A stretch of DNA of 64,000 bases, from NCBI GenBank assembly GCA_041390305.1, contig JAWKQE010000009.1, positions 1 to 64,000 of the forward strand. Direction: 5' to 3'. Of this stretch, positions 45,220 to 55,376 are shown piece by piece (position 1 is the stretch's first letter; every line of letters begins with the position of its first letter). A model generated the notes under the pieces. The model saw nothing but the letters and a program-made list of their open reading frames with translations, did not search any database and was not told the DNA's origin. The position numbers were made by a program, and so were the translations under genes. Origin of the DNA: JACKCR01 sp041390305 (lineage in GTDB: Bacteria > Eisenbacteria > RBG-16-71-46 > CAIMUX01).

Positions 45220-46394
45220 CGGCCGAGGACGGCGCGCGCTTCCCGCCGCGCCCAGGCGTCGGCAGCCAGGAGCGAGCCCAACCCATCGACCGGCTCGTCG
45301 GGACGGGCGTCGAGCACCCGGGCCAGACAGTCCGCGATCTGCGGGAAGCGGATCTCGCCCGCGAGGAACGCAGCGACCAGGACCTCGTCACCGGCATTGA
45401 GAACGGCCGGCGCCGTCCCCCCCTCCTCGAGAGCCCGGTAGGCGAGCCCGAGGCAGGGGAACCGCTCCGGTTCGGGCGCGAAGAAACGGAGCGCGCCATG
45501 CTGCGTGAGGTCGCAACGTGGCAACCCGGACTCGAGACGTTCCGGATAGCAGAGTGCGTTCTGGATCGGGACGCGCATGTCGGGCAGCGAGAGCTGGGCG
45601 GTGGTCGACCCATCGCACCATTCGACGAAACCGTGGACGATCGACTCGGGATGGATCCAGACATCGATCCGCTCGGCGGGAATCCCGAAGAGCCAGCGTG
45701 CCTCGAGCACCTCGAACCCCTTGTTGAGGAGCGTGGCCGAGTCGACCGTGATCCGCGCCCCCATCGTCCAGGTGGGATGACGGAGCGCTTCCGCGGGACG
45801 GATGTCGGCGAACGTGGCAACGTCCCGTTCCCGGAACGGACCGCCGGACGCCGTCAGGATGAGGCGTGAGACTTCCTCCCCGTCCGAACCTTCGAGAAGC
45901 TGGAAGAGCCCGTTGTGCTCACTGTCGACCGGCAGGATCGGCGCAGAACGTTCCGCCGCCTTCCGGGTCAGGAGCTCTCCACCGATGACGAGCGACTCCT
46001 TGTTCGCGAGCGCGAGCGGCAGCTTGCGCTGGAGCGTCTCCCAGGACGGGCGGAGGCCCGCTGCGCCGACGAGACCGTTGAGGACGATGTCGACGTCGGC
46101 TTCCCGGCAGATCCGTTCGGACGCGTCCTCTCCCATCCAGAGCTCCCCGCGCCAGTCGGATCCGACCCGCGCGCGGAACTCCTCGGCCAGGTTCGGATCG
46201 GCGATCGCCGCGATCGCGGGCCGCCAGGTACGCACCTGCTCGGCCAGGAGCTCGACGTTCCGGCCCGCCGAGAGGGCCACCGGCGTGAGCCGGTCCGGCA
46301 GTCGCCCGATCACGTCCAGAGTCGACGTACCGATCGATCCGGTCGACCCGAGGACGGCCACGCGGCGCGGTTTGTGAGGACTCGGTGCGGACAT
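45210..46394 (-). CDS. dxr: 1-deoxy-D-xylulose 5-phosphate reductoisomerase
   Basis: 394 residues: NADPH-binding GSTGSIGTSTLDV, LANKESLV, PVDSEHNGLFQ (metal and substrate site), TASGGPFRERD and the C-terminal helical domain (AVLNAGDEVLVAAFL). Catalyses the second step of the methylerythritol phosphate route to isoprenoids. It lies next to uppS and cdsA, the usual order. Confidence 0.98.
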   Translation of the reverse strand: MSAPSPHKPRRVAVLGSTGSIGTSTLDVIGRLPDRLTPVALSAGRNVELLAEQVRTWRPAIAAIADPNLAEEFRARVGSDWRGELWMGEDASERICREADVDIVLNGLVGAAGLRPSWETLQRKLPLALANKESLVIGGELLTRKAAERSAPILPVDSEHNGLFQLLEGSDGEEVSRLILTASGGPFRERDVATFADIRPAEALRHPTWTMGARITVDSATLLNKGFEVLEARWLFGIPAERIDVWIHPESIVHGFVEWCDGSTTAQLSLPDMRVPIQNALCYPERLESGLPRCDLTQHGALRFFAPEPERFPCLGLAYRALEEGGTAPAVLNAGDEVLVAAFLAGEIRFPQIADCLARVLDARPDEPVDGLGSLLAADAWARREARAVLGRCR

Positions 46395-46399
46395 CGAGG

Positions 46400-47323
46400 T
46401 CAGACCCTACCGGCGATCTCGAGCAGGTAGTAGTAGAAAACCGGCGCGGCGAAGAAGAGGCTGTCGAACCGGTCGAGAACCCCTCCGTGCCCGGGGAGGA
46501 GCTTCCCGCTGTCTTTCACTCCGGCCACCCGCTTGAGACGGGACTCGAAGAGGTCGCCGAGCGGCCCCGCGATCCCGACGAGCACGCCGGCCACGACCGC
46601 CTCTCCGAGACTGAGCCCGACTCCAAACGGCCCACCCGCGAGCGCGGCCACCAGGATCGTTGCGACCACGCCGCCGATCGCACCTTCCCACGTCTTCTTC
46701 GGCGAAACGGCAGGCCAGAGGCGATGCCGACCGAAGAGGAGGCCGAACGCGTAGGCCCCGGTGTCCGCGGCCCACACGAGGACGACGGGAAAGAGCACCG
46801 GAAGCGCGCCACGGGGAAAGAGCTCCGGAAGCGACGACGCCTCGCTCCACGGCCCCGCGTGGAGCCGCACGAGGAAAGACGGCAGGAGCGAGAGGTAGAG
46901 CGCCCCCACGAATCCGACGAGCGGAGCCAGGGCCGCGAGTCGCGTCGCCTCCCGATCCCGCCCCGCCGCCTCGTGCTGGGACGGCGTCGTCGGATAGACG
47001 AGCCAGACCAGGCAGAGGAATCCCACCACGGCGGCACCGACGGCGAGTTCGGTCATGGGCAAGCGGAGGAGCGATGCGATCGTCAGCACCGGAGCCAGGA
47101 AGAGGAAGAAGCTGCCACGTCCCCATCCGAGATTGTTCAGGATCCTCCGGAGTTCGAACGCGCCGATCAGGCCGATGAACGCGACGACGCCCGCGAAGAC
47201 CCAGGGTCCGGCGAACACAGAACCGACGAAGACGAGCACGAAGAATCCCGCAGAGCGAATGCGCTGGGGAAGATCGGACGCGCTTCGGTCCCGATCAACC
47301 GACGCGCCCGAACCGTCGGTCAC
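46400..47323 (-). CDS. cdsA: Phosphatidate cytidylyltransferase
   Basis: 307 residues, about eight membrane segments, with the family signature SPKKTWEGAIGG...GPLGDLFESRLKRVAGVKDSG-LLPGHGGVLDRFDS. Makes CDP-diacylglycerol for phospholipid synthesis. GTG start at 47323; it overlaps the 3' end of uppS by 29 bases, so the two are probably coupled. Confidence 0.96.
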   Translation of the reverse strand: MTDGSGASVDRDRSASDLPQRIRSAGFFVLVFVGSVFAGPWVFAGVVAFIGLIGAFELRRILNNLGWGRGSFFLFLAPVLTIASLLRLPMTELAVGAAVVGFLCLVWLVYPTTPSQHEAAGRDREATRLAALAPLVGFVGALYLSLLPSFLVRLHAGPWSEASSLPELFPRGALPVLFPVVLVWAADTGAYAFGLLFGRHRLWPAVSPKKTWEGAIGGVVATILVAALAGGPFGVGLSLGEAVVAGVLVGIAGPLGDLFESRLKRVAGVKDSGKLLPGHGGVLDRFDSLFFAAPVFYYYLLEIAGRV

Positions 47324-48044
47324 GCTTCTGATACTCCGAGATGGCCTGGAAGAGATCCGACTTGCGGAAGTCCGGCCAGAGGATGTCGGTGACGTAGATC
47401 TCCGCGTAGGCGAGCTGCCAGAGGAGGAAGTTCGAGAGCCGCATCTCCCCGCTCGTGCGGATGAGGAGGTCCGGGTTGGGCCAGTCCCCCGTGTAGAGGT
47501 TCCGTTCGACCATCGCCTCGTCGACGTCCTCGGGACGGAGACGTCCGGCCTGGACTTCGGCCATCAGCTTCTGGAAACAGTCGACGAGCTCGCGCCGCCC
47601 CCCGTAGGAGAGCGCGAGGATGAGACGGAGCCCGGTGTTGTCCTTCAGCCGGTCCATCGTCTTGTCGAGCTCTTCGTTGACTTCGGGGGGAAGGTCCTCC
47701 CGGCGGCCGATCGTCTCGAGACGCACGTCGTTCTCGTCGAGCGCCTTCACTTCTTCGATCAGAACCTGGTGGAGGAACCGCATGAGGGCCCGCACTTCCG
47801 CGCGGGGACGGCTCCAGTTCTCGCTCGAGAAGGTGAAGAGGGTGAGGCACTCGACGCCGAGTTCGCCGCAGCCTTCAACGACCTCGCGGACGGAGCGGCG
47901 CCCGGCCTGATGCCCGGCGATCCGTGGAAGCCCACGTCGCGTCGCCCAGCGGCCGTTGCCGTCCATGATGATGGCGACGTGTCGGGGCAGGTTCCCTTTC
48001 GCCTTGAGGTCCTGGCACTCCAGGACGGACTCGGATTGGCTCAT
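47295..48044 (-). CDS. uppS: Undecaprenyl (di-trans,poly-cis) diphosphate synthase
   Basis: 249 residues: HVAIIMDGNGRWATRRG (catalytic Asp), LFTFSSENWSRP, ALSYGGRRELVD and LLIRTSGEMRLSNFLLWQLAYAEIYVTD. Makes the C55 lipid carrier used for peptidoglycan. ATG at 48044 follows GAAGGGTAGGGCG; a GTG five codons upstream is an alternative. Confidence 0.98.
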   Translation of the reverse strand: MSQSESVLECQDLKAKGNLPRHVAIIMDGNGRWATRRGLPRIAGHQAGRRSVREVVEGCGELGVECLTLFTFSSENWSRPRAEVRALMRFLHQVLIEEVKALDENDVRLETIGRREDLPPEVNEELDKTMDRLKDNTGLRLILALSYGGRRELVDCFQKLMAEVQAGRLRPEDVDEAMVERNLYTGDWPNPDLLIRTSGEMRLSNFLLWQLAYAEIYVTDILWPDFRKSDLFQAISEYQKRDRRFGRVG

Positions 48045-48207
48045 CGCCCTACCCTTCACGACCAGACCGGTTCGGTGTGGACGCGTTCGGCCCTGCTACC
48101 GGCAAACCATTGCGAAGTAGGCTGACACCGCCTCCGAGTGCGTGTCAAGAAGCACCCGAAGGCCCGTGCTTCGGGGAGAGAATCCCAGAGGCTCTCTCCG
48201 CACGGCA

Positions 48208-48765
48208 TCAGACCTCGAGGATCTCCTTTTCCTTCTTCGTGAGCAGATCGTCGACCTCGCTCACGTGCTTGTCCGTGAGCTTCTGGATCTCGGTCTGCAG
48301 ACGACGGGAATCGTCCTCGGTGATGGTGCTGTCCTTCTCCTGCTTCTTGACGTCCTCGTTCGCGTCGCGGCGGATGTTCCGGATCGAAACCTTCGTCTCT
48401 TCCCCGAGCTTCTTCGCCTTCTTCACGAACTCCTGGCGACGCTCCTCCGTGAGGGCCGGGATCGGCACCCGGATGAGCTGGCCGTCGTCCGAGGGGTTGA
48501 GGCCCAGGTCGGACTTCTGCACGGCCTTGAGGATCGCCTGAACCAGCCCCTTGTCCCAGGGCTGGATCACGAGCAGGCGCGGCTGGGGAGCCGAGATCGA
48601 GGCGACCTGCGAGAGCGGCATGGGCGAACCGTAGGCGTCGACCGTGACGGGGTCGAGCAGGGCCGGCGTCGCCTTCCCCGTCCGAATCGCCGTGAGATCC
48701 TGCTTCAGGGACTCGACGCTCTTCTGCATCCGTTCTTCATGGGCGGCGAGCATAGGGTCGGCCAT
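48208..48765 (-). CDS. frr: Ribosome recycling factor
   Basis: 185 residues of normal length: MQKSVESLKQDLTAIRTGKATPALLD, VEAYGS-like VDAYGSPMPLSQVASISAPQPRLLVIQPWDK, and the second helical arm ending KLTDKHVSEVDDLLTKKEKEILEV. It acts with EF-G to split post-termination ribosomes. The gap of 163 bases before uppS contains no gene. Confidence 0.98.
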   Translation of the reverse strand: MADPMLAAHEERMQKSVESLKQDLTAIRTGKATPALLDPVTVDAYGSPMPLSQVASISAPQPRLLVIQPWDKGLVQAILKAVQKSDLGLNPSDDGQLIRVPIPALTEERRQEFVKKAKKLGEETKVSIRNIRRDANEDVKKQEKDSTITEDDSRRLQTEIQKLTDKHVSEVDDLLTKKEKEILEV

Positions 48766-48770
48766 TTCCG

Positions 48771-49520
48771 CTACTCCTCCATGACCAGGGTGCCGATCGG
48801 CTCACCCTGGAGGATTCTCCGGATGTTCCCGGATTGACGTACGTTGAACACCACGATCGGGATGTCGTTCTCCTTACTCAACGTGATGGCCGTGAGGTCC
48901 ATGACGCGGAGGTCTTTCTCCAGAACCTCGGCGTGCGTGACCCGCTCGTAGCGGACCGCGGTCGGATCCTTCTTCGGGTCCGCGGAGTAGACCCCATCGA
49001 CCTTCGTCGCCTTGAGGAGGACGTCGCACCCGGTCTCGACCGCGCGAAGGACGGCGGCCGTGTCGGTCGTGAAGTACGGGTTGCCGGTACCCGCCGCGAA
49101 GATGACGATCCGCCCCTTCTCGAGGTGACGGACGGCTCTCCGCCGGATGAACGGTTCGGCCACCTGCTCCATGTCGACCGCGGAGAGGACACGTGTAAAA
49201 AGCCCCAGCCGCTCCAGGTAGTCCTGAAGGGCCAGGGCGTTGATCACGGTCGCAAGCATTCCCATGTGGTCCGCGGTGATCCGGTCCATACCGTCCGACA
49301 CCGCGGTCTGCCCGCGAAAGAAGTTGCCACCCCCCACGACGATCGCGACTTCACACCCCATACCCCGCACCTCCTGAACCTGGTGCGCAATGGAGTGGAG
49401 GGTAGCAGGCTCGAGTCCGAAGCCGGTATCGCCCGCCAGGATCTCGCCGCTCAACTTGATCAGTATCCGGCGCCAGCGAGGCCGGGCAGGCTTGGATAGC
49501 GAATCGGATTCGGAAGACAT
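48771..49520 (-). CDS. pyrH: UMP kinase
   Basis: 249 residues: ILIKLSGEILAGD, VVGGGNFFRG, DHMGMLATVINALALQD, AAGTGNPYFTTDTAAVLRA and KATKVDGVYSADP. Amino-acid-kinase fold, UMP to UDP. ATG at 49520 overlaps the tsf stop as TGATG. Order tsf-pyrH-frr is the conserved one. Confidence 0.98.
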   Translation of the reverse strand: MSSESDSLSKPARPRWRRILIKLSGEILAGDTGFGLEPATLHSIAHQVQEVRGMGCEVAIVVGGGNFFRGQTAVSDGMDRITADHMGMLATVINALALQDYLERLGLFTRVLSAVDMEQVAEPFIRRRAVRHLEKGRIVIFAAGTGNPYFTTDTAAVLRAVETGCDVLLKATKVDGVYSADPKKDPTAVRYERVTHAEVLEKDLRVMDLTAITLSKENDIPIVVFNVRQSGNIRRILQGEPIGTLVMEE

Positions 49521-50131
49521 CACTCCGACTCGTTCTCGTAGATCCCGATCTGGAACCGCGTGAACCGACGGATGATCATGTTCTCGCCGAGCTTCGCCGC
49601 GACGGCGGTGAGGAGGTCCGAAACCTTCTTGTCCGGATCCTTCACGAACGGCTGCTCGAGGAGGACGTTCTCGGCAAAGTACTTCTGGAGACGACCGTCG
49701 ATCATCTTCTCCCAGACCGCTTCCGGCTTGCCGGACTGCTTGGCCTGCTCGGTGTAGATCTCGCGCTCCTTGGCGATGATCTCGGCCGGCACGTCTTCAC
49801 GAGAGACGGAAACCGGCGCCGCCGCCGCGATGTGGAGGGCGACGTCGTGGCAGAAGTTCTGGAAGTCATCGGTCCGCGCGACGAAGTCGGTCTCGCAGTC
49901 CACCTCGAGGAGCACGCCGACGCGGTTACCGGGGTGGATGTAGGCCTCGACCCGGCCCTCGCCCGTGGAACGGCCGGAACGCTTCTCGGCTGCCGCCGCA
50001 CCGCGCTTGCGGAGCTCGTCCACCGCCTTGTGCATGTCGCCGCCAGCGGCTTCCAGGGCCTTCTTGCAGTCCATGACCCCCGCGCCCGTCTTGTCGCGGA
50101 GCTCCTTCACCATTTCACTCGAGATCGACAT
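49520..50131 (-). CDS. tsf: Elongation factor Ts
   Basis: 203 residues, the short form: MVKELRDKTGAGVMDCKKALEAAGGDMHKAVDELRKRG is the UBA-like N-terminal module; NRVGVLLEVDCETDFVAR and LHIAAAAP-follow the core signature. Nucleotide exchange on EF-Tu. ATG at 50131 is seven bases behind AAGGAG; the 29 codons upstream in the open frame are not family sequence. Confidence 0.98.
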   Translation of the reverse strand: MSISSEMVKELRDKTGAGVMDCKKALEAAGGDMHKAVDELRKRGAAAAEKRSGRSTGEGRVEAYIHPGNRVGVLLEVDCETDFVARTDDFQNFCHDVALHIAAAAPVSVSREDVPAEIIAKEREIYTEQAKQSGKPEAVWEKMIDGRLQKYFAENVLLEQPFVKDPDKKVSDLLTAVAAKLGENMIIRRFTRFQIGIYENESE

Positions 50132-50244
50132 CGTTTCTCCTTGGAACTCGGCTCGGCATCCCGCACCGGGCGCCGTTCGCATCGACGGCCGGGGGAGCGC
50201 CCTGCTCCCCCGCCGCAACGTCGGTGTTTCGCTTGGATCGGACC

Positions 50245-50985
50245 TTACGCCGGCTGGGCGGCTTCGCGCTGCTCGGCCGTGCTGGAACGAGATTCGGACG
50301 TGCCCGCGGCCTTGGCCTCGATCACCGAGTCGGCGACGAAGCGCGCGAAGAGGCGGATCGAGCGGATGGCATCGTCGTTGCCCGGCATCGCGTGCGTGAT
50401 CTCGGTGGGATCGACGTTCGTATCGACGACGCCGAGGACCGGGATCCCGAGACGGTTGGCCTCAGCCACCGCGATCCTCTCCTTCCTCGTGTCGACCACG
50501 AACATGAGACCCGGGAGACGGTTCATCTCCTTGATCCCGGAGAAGATCTTCTCGAGCTTCTGGCGCTCCTTCTCGAGCCGGGAGACTTCCTTCTTCGAGA
50601 GCTTCTCGAAGGTACCGTCGTCCCGCATCCGCTCGAGGCTGCGGAGGTAGCGGATGCTCATCTTGATCGTCTGGAAGTTCGTGAGCATTCCACCGAGCCA
50701 GCGCTCGGTGACGTGGAAGTTGCCGCAACGCAGCGCTTCTTCCGTCATCACGGCCTGGGCCTGCTTCTTCGTTCCGACGAAGAGGATGGAGTCTCCGGCC
50801 TTGGTGACCTTGTGGATCACTCCCCGGGCCTGCTGAATCGACTGGAGGGTCTTCTGCAGGTCCAGGATGTGGATCCCATTCCGCTCGATGAAGATGTACG
50901 GCTTCATCCGCGGGTTCCAACGCCGGGTCTGGTGTCCGAAGTGGACGCCTGCTTCGAGCAGTTCGTGAATCGTAGGAATCGACAT
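50245..50985 (-). CDS. rpsB: 30S ribosomal protein S2
   Basis: 246 residues: LLEAGVHFGHQTRRWNPRMKPYIF, VTERWLGGMLTNFQTI and PVLGVVDTNVDPTEITHAMPGNDDAIRSIRL. Family length. The last 20 residues (AAGTSESRSSTAEQREAAQPA) are a variable tail. Its 168-base upstream gap toward rpsI may contain a leader or secondary promoter (a TACATA-like box near 51075), which I could not confirm. Confidence 0.98.
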   Translation of the reverse strand: MSIPTIHELLEAGVHFGHQTRRWNPRMKPYIFIERNGIHILDLQKTLQSIQQARGVIHKVTKAGDSILFVGTKKQAQAVMTEEALRCGNFHVTERWLGGMLTNFQTIKMSIRYLRSLERMRDDGTFEKLSKKEVSRLEKERQKLEKIFSGIKEMNRLPGLMFVVDTRKERIAVAEANRLGIPVLGVVDTNVDPTEITHAMPGNDDAIRSIRLFARFVADSVIEAKAAGTSESRSSTAEQREAAQPA

Positions 50986-51153
50986 GAGTCTTACGTCTCT
51001 CCTCGAGTAGTTTCTGAACCTCCGCCCCGGGCTCCGCGCTTCGACGGAGAACCACCCTGTCGGGGCGTGCGTGATATGTACGGCAGGGGCGCGCTCGTCG
51101 CGCGGGAGCCGCCGTCCTCGCCCATCACGGGCTCGGGGCAGCTTCCCGAACCA

Positions 51154-51549
51154 CTAACGCTTCGAGAACTGGAAGCGCTTGCGGGCGCCGGGCTGTCCGT
51201 ACTTCTTCCGTTCCTTCATCCGCGGGTCACGCGTGAGAAGGCTTTCCTTGTCGAGTGCGCTCTTCAGCGCGAGGTCGTACTCCTTCAGCGCACGCGCGAT
51301 TCCGAGCGAAACCGCACCGGCCTGACCGGCGACGCCGCCGCCGTCGACCCGCGCCGAGATATCGACCTTGCTATCCATCTCCGTGACCACGAGCGGGCGG
51401 TTGGCCTGGAGCACGAGCACTTCACGAGCGAAGTACTCCTCCAGCGGCCGGCCGTTGACGAGCTTCTTGCCCGACCCCGGCGTGATCCGCACGCGCGCGA
51501 CCGATGACTTCCGCCGCCCCGTACCGAGGTAGGCCGTCTTCGTCGCCAT
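51154..51549 (-). CDS. rpsI: 30S ribosomal protein S9
   Basis: 131 residues: YLGTGRRKSSVARVRITPGSGK, INGRPLEEYF-like VNGRPLEEYF, DISARVDGGGVAGQAGAVSLGIARAL and the C-terminal DPRMKERKKYGQPGARKRFQFSKR that reaches the P-site tRNA. Follows rplM, as in nearly all bacteria. Confidence 0.98.
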   Translation of the reverse strand: MATKTAYLGTGRRKSSVARVRITPGSGKKLVNGRPLEEYFAREVLVLQANRPLVVTEMDSKVDISARVDGGGVAGQAGAVSLGIARALKEYDLALKSALDKESLLTRDPRMKERKKYGQPGARKRFQFSKR

Positions 51550-51651
51550 CCTAGAATTGCCCTCCAGTCTCTAACTCAACGACATGTTGGCCATGTTGGC
51601 CATGGTGACCGATTCGACCAACTGCGGCCGTGATTCCACGACCGCGTTCTC

Positions 51652-52113
51652 TCACTCAGCCGCAGGAACCGCCTTGCCACCCTTGCCGAGTTCATACGGC
51701 ACGGGCTGCTGTGCTTCCTGCTTGTGCTCGGGTCCGTCGTAGATCTTCAGCTTGCGAAGCATCTGACGACCGAGCGGTCCCTTCGGGAGCATCCCCTTCA
51801 CCGCATCACGAATCACCTCGCCCGGCTCCTTCTGGAGACGGACCGACAACGACGTCGTCCGCGCGCCGCCCGGGTAGCCGGTGTGCCGGAAGTAGTACTT
51901 GTCTTCCAACTTCCTACCGGTGACCCGAATCCGGGACGCGTTCACGACGACGACGTGATCGCCGGTGTCGAGATACGGCACGTACATGGGGTTGTGCTTT
52001 CCCCGAAGGAGATACGCGACCTCGCTGGCGAGGCGACCCAACGTCTCCCCATCGGCATCGACGAGGAACCAACGACGCTGGACGTCCTTCGCCTTCGTGG
52101 CGTAGGTGCTCAT
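51652..52113 (-). CDS. rplM: 50S ribosomal protein L13
   Basis: 153 residues: RRWFLVDADGETLGRLASEVAYLLRGKHNP, YVPYLDTGDHVVVVNA, DKYYFRHTGYPGG and KGMLPKGPLGRQMLRKLKIYDGPEH. ATG at 52113 is nine bases behind AAGGAG; five codons upstream (MKESE) are in frame but less likely. First gene after the promoter at 52162-52190. Confidence 0.98.
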   Translation of the reverse strand: MSTYATKAKDVQRRWFLVDADGETLGRLASEVAYLLRGKHNPMYVPYLDTGDHVVVVNASRIRVTGRKLEDKYYFRHTGYPGGARTTSLSVRLQKEPGEVIRDAVKGMLPKGPLGRQMLRKLKIYDGPEHKQEAQQPVPYELGKGGKAVPAAE

Positions 52114-52161
52114 CTCCGACTCCTTCATGTTTCGCAGTTCGTACCAGGACGCAAAGTTGCG

Positions 52162-52190
52162 AGACTAGAACTCCCGCCTCGTCCTGTCAA
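52162..52190 (-). promoter_or_regulatory. rplM: Strong sigma-70-type promoter of the rplM operon
   Basis: Minus strand: perfect -35 TTGACA (52190-52185), exactly 17 bases, TAGTCT (52167-52162). The predicted start near 52155 gives a leader of about 40 bases before the rplM ATG. It is the best promoter seen in the window and fits a highly expressed ribosomal operon. Confidence 0.75.
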
Positions 52191-52290
52191 GGGATCAAGG
52201 GAAGGCATCTTACAGGATCCGGTGCCCGGGCGTCGAGCGTTCCCTCGTCCCCGGGAAGGCGGGGTCGGCATGCCCCTTGTGGGTCCGCCC

Positions 52291-53509
52291 CTATGCCCTG
52301 CCGTCCCTGCCGAACACGAGTTCGCCATAGACCTCGCCGAGGTCCGAGACCATCCGGTCGGCCGAGAACTCCCGGGCCCGGAACCGGCCCGCCTCCCCGA
52401 ACCGGCGCCGCAACTCCTCGCTGCGAACCAGATCGAGCACGCGCAGGACAGCCTCCTGGGCCGCGCCGACGGGAACCAGGAACCCCTCGGTCCCCTCCCG
52501 TACGGCCTCGGCGTTTCCGTCCGCGGACGAACAGACGATCGGCACGGCCGTCGCCATCGCCTGGGGCAGGGTCCGCGGCAGCCCCTCCCACCGGCTCGGG
52601 AGCACGAAGACGTCGAGCGCGGCGAAGTACCGGTGCGGGTCGTGACGGAGGCCGGTCAGGACGATCCGGCGACCCGCGTCCTCCCGCCGCACCGCGTCCT
52701 CGACCGCCTCGCGGTCCGGCCCGTCCCCGGTGATCATCCCCAGGCCGAGGGCTCCTCCCGGAGGACGCCGAGGACGATGTCGACCAGTTCGAGCGGCGCC
52801 TTTCTGTGGAGAGGCGGGTGACCGCCCCGACCACGGTCGCGTCCAGTGGGATGCTCCCACTCCTCCCGGACCTCGCGCTTCGCCTCGGGGTCCGGACGAA
52901 ACCGGGTGAGCTCGATTCCGGACCGAACGACCCGGTACTGCTCGGGCCCGATCCGCTGCGAGCCCCTTCGACGTCCCGATGGGACACGCAAACGAGCCGG
53001 TCCGTGCGCGGCCTCCCGTCGCTCGAGCCTCTGATAGAAGGACTGAGCCAGGCCGGCTGTGCATCGTGGAACGACCAGCCGTGAACCGTGTGGACGATGC
53101 GGGGCACGCCGGCCCGACGCGCCGCCCAGCGCCCCAGGATCCCGGCCTTGGACGAGGTGGACGATCGCGTATGGCACCCGCTGCTCCGCCGGCGCCCTCG
53201 CCCGGCGGGCTCCCTGCCGGAGCCGGCGCACGAGCCAGAGAAGGCGGCGACGTCCCGCGCCGGGTCGATCCGCCGCACCAGAGATGCAACGATCTCGGTC
53301 CGCACCCCGCGCACGACCGCGTCTTCCCAGGTCGAGCCCTCCGGCCCCGTCTCCGGCCCCGCGAACACGTCCGTCGGAAACGGCCCGCCCGGCCCGCCCA
53401 GCCCTTCGGCGCAGAGGAGGATGGTTCCCTGCGCGCCACCCAGGATCAGGCGCGATGATGCCGGCCACATGGGGCGCACCTCGGGAGCGAACCGGCTCAC
53501 CTGGGTCAC
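52291..53509 (-). CDS. Glycosyltransferase family 4 protein, multiply frameshifted
   Basis: Segments of one GT-B glycosyltransferase are found over three frames: RLILGGAQGTILLCAEGL and FPTDVFAGPETGPEGS (N-terminal domain), RIVHTVHGWSFHD, VRSGIELTRFRPDPEAKREVREEW, VVGAVTRLSTEKAPLELVD (reassembled), then the intact C-terminal half MITGDGPDREAVEDAV, IVLTGLRHDPHRYFAALDVFVLPSRWEGLPRTLPQAMA and PIVCSSADGNAEAV. At least four indels lie between about 52735 and 53420. The GTG at 53509 overlaps the mtnA stop (GTGA). Sugar and acceptor unknown. Confidence 0.8.
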
Positions 53510-54589
53510 GGAGTCACCCCGGTCATGGGGCGATCCTTGGTCATGCAAGCGACCTGATCATGGAGCCACCTTCGGTCACGGAGCGAATGGCGGTCGCTCC
53601 ACGCCCCGCCCGTGACCCAGCCGGCGATGAGATGGGCCGGGGTGACGTCGAACGCCGGGTTGTAGACGGGAGCGTCGGGCGGCGTGGCCGCGGCGTTGCG
53701 GAACGCGCGGACCTCGTCCGCGTTCCGCTCCTCGATCGGGATCTCCGCACCTGTCGCAATGGAGAGGTCGAACGAACTCCGCGGGGCGACCACATAGAAC
53801 GGAACGCCGTGAGGCTCGCGGCGAAAGCGTTCGTAGGTGCCGATCTTGTTCGCGGTGTCTCCGTTCGCCGCGATCCGGTCCGCGCCGACGAGCGCGGCGT
53901 CGAACGAGAACCGCGCGAGCGCGAATGCAGCGGCGCCGTCGCACTGCACCGTGTAGGGCACCCCCGCGCGCCGGAGTTCCCAAGAGTTGAGCCGCGCGCC
54001 CTGGAGGAGCGGGCGGCAGGTTCCATCGACGTGGACGAAGAACTTCCGTCCCGACCGCGCCCGGCCAGCACGACGCCGAGCGCCGTTCCGCCGCCTGCCG
54101 TGGCGAGGCCGCCGGTGTTGCAGTGAGTGACGACTCGCGGATCCGGCAGACCGAGAGGCCGTGCTCGCCATCCGGCGCGAGAGTTCGAGGTCTTCTTCGC
54201 GGATCCGTTCCGCTTCTTCCAGTTCCAGAGCACGCGCGTATTGCTCGGAGCCGCTTCCCTTCGCGAACGTCCACGTCCGCTCGACGGCCCAGGCGAGATT
54301 CGACCGCCGTCGGCCGGGCCGCCGCCAACTCCCGACACTCCCGTTCGACCCGCGCCAGATGCGCGGCCGCGGTCCTCCCCGACGCGAGGTTCGGCCGGCG
54401 AGGGCGACGCCGAACGCACCCGCGACTCCGATCGCGGGCGCGCCGCGCGCACCGCGAGCCTTCGATCGCGTCGATCAGGATCCCGGTCTCCCGGATGTCC
54501 AGGTAGATCTCGTCGTGCGGAAGACGCGTCTGGTCGATCAGCCTCACGGCGCCGTTCTTCCACTCGACCGTCCGGAGTTCCGTACTCAT
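53506..54589 (-). CDS. mtnA: Methylthioribose-1-phosphate isomerase, multiply frameshifted
   Basis: Starts MSTELRTVEWKNGAVRLIDQTRLPHDEIYLDI with GAGAGGAAGGG before the ATG at 54589. The conserved sequence then moves through frames: DPRVVTHCNTGGLATAGGGTALGV (catalytic Cys region), FFVHVDGTCRPLLQGARLNSWELRRAGVPYTVQCDGAAAF, ALVGADRIAANGDTANKIGTY and PVYNPAFDVTPAHLIAGWVT. Breaks are near 54455, 54330-54180 and 54060. Part of the methionine salvage pathway (MTR-1-P to MTRu-1-P); no other salvage gene is in the window. Confidence 0.85.
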
Positions 54590-54745
54590 CCCTTCCTCTC
54601 CCGTCTGTCCCGCACCTGACCAGTCCTCTCCCGCCCCGCCGTCACCGGTCGCTCCGGAGTTCGACGTGGCTCCGCAACCGACGCGTTCGCTCGGGCCGTA
54701 CCTGACGCGCTCCCTCCGACCGCACACGCCTTCGTATGACGTCCC

Positions 54746-55376
54746 TCACTCTGCCCCTCCCGACTCGAGGCGGAGGCAGAGCGCGCGCAGCGCGGCGAGC
54801 GGCAGACCCATCACGTTGAAGTAGTCCCCTTCGATGTGCGGAACGAAGAGTCCACCGAACCCCTGGATCCCGTACGCGCCGGCCTTGTCCATCGGCTCGC
54901 CCGTCTCGATGTACGCGTCGCGTGTCCTGGGATCGCCGAGATCGATGTGGACGCGGGATTTCTCCGCGTGGGTCAGGATCCGATCGTCGGACAGTCGGTG
55001 GAGGCGATCCCCGGGTCCAGACGTCGTGCCAACGTCCGCTGATCTTGTCCAGGAGCCGTGCGGCGCGTCTGGCGCGTCGATCGGCTTCTCCAGTACTTCG
55101 CCTCCCAGGACGACCACCGTGTCGGCGGCGAGCACTACCGTAGGCTCCGCCGACCTCCGCTTCGTTCCGTGCCGCGGCGAGCTTCCTCCGCGAGAGAGAC
55201 GGACGACGTAGTCCTCGCGCCCCCACCGACGCGAGGTCCCTTCCAGCACGTCGACATCGACGCAGAAGTGGTACTTCGAGCCGGCCGAGGAGTTCGCGGC
55301 GACGGGGCGACTTCGACGCGAGCGCGATCGGTCCGCGGGAGAGTCCGAGGAGCTGTAGTCCCAGCGCCTCCCTCAT
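54746..55376 (-). CDS. maf: Maf-type nucleotide pyrophosphatase, frameshifted
   Basis: Starts MREALGLQLLGLSRGPIALASKSPRRRELL, the substrate-binding N terminus of Maf/YhdE (dTTP/UTP pyrophosphatase). It continues in other frames: VVLAADTVVVLGGEVLEKP (catalytic Asp), then TRDAYIETGEPMDKAGAYGIQGFGGLFVPHIEGDYFNVMGLPL. Breaks lie near 55290-55240, 55160 and 55040. ATG at 55376 overlaps the dtd stop (ATGA). Housecleaning enzyme for modified nucleotides. Confidence 0.88.
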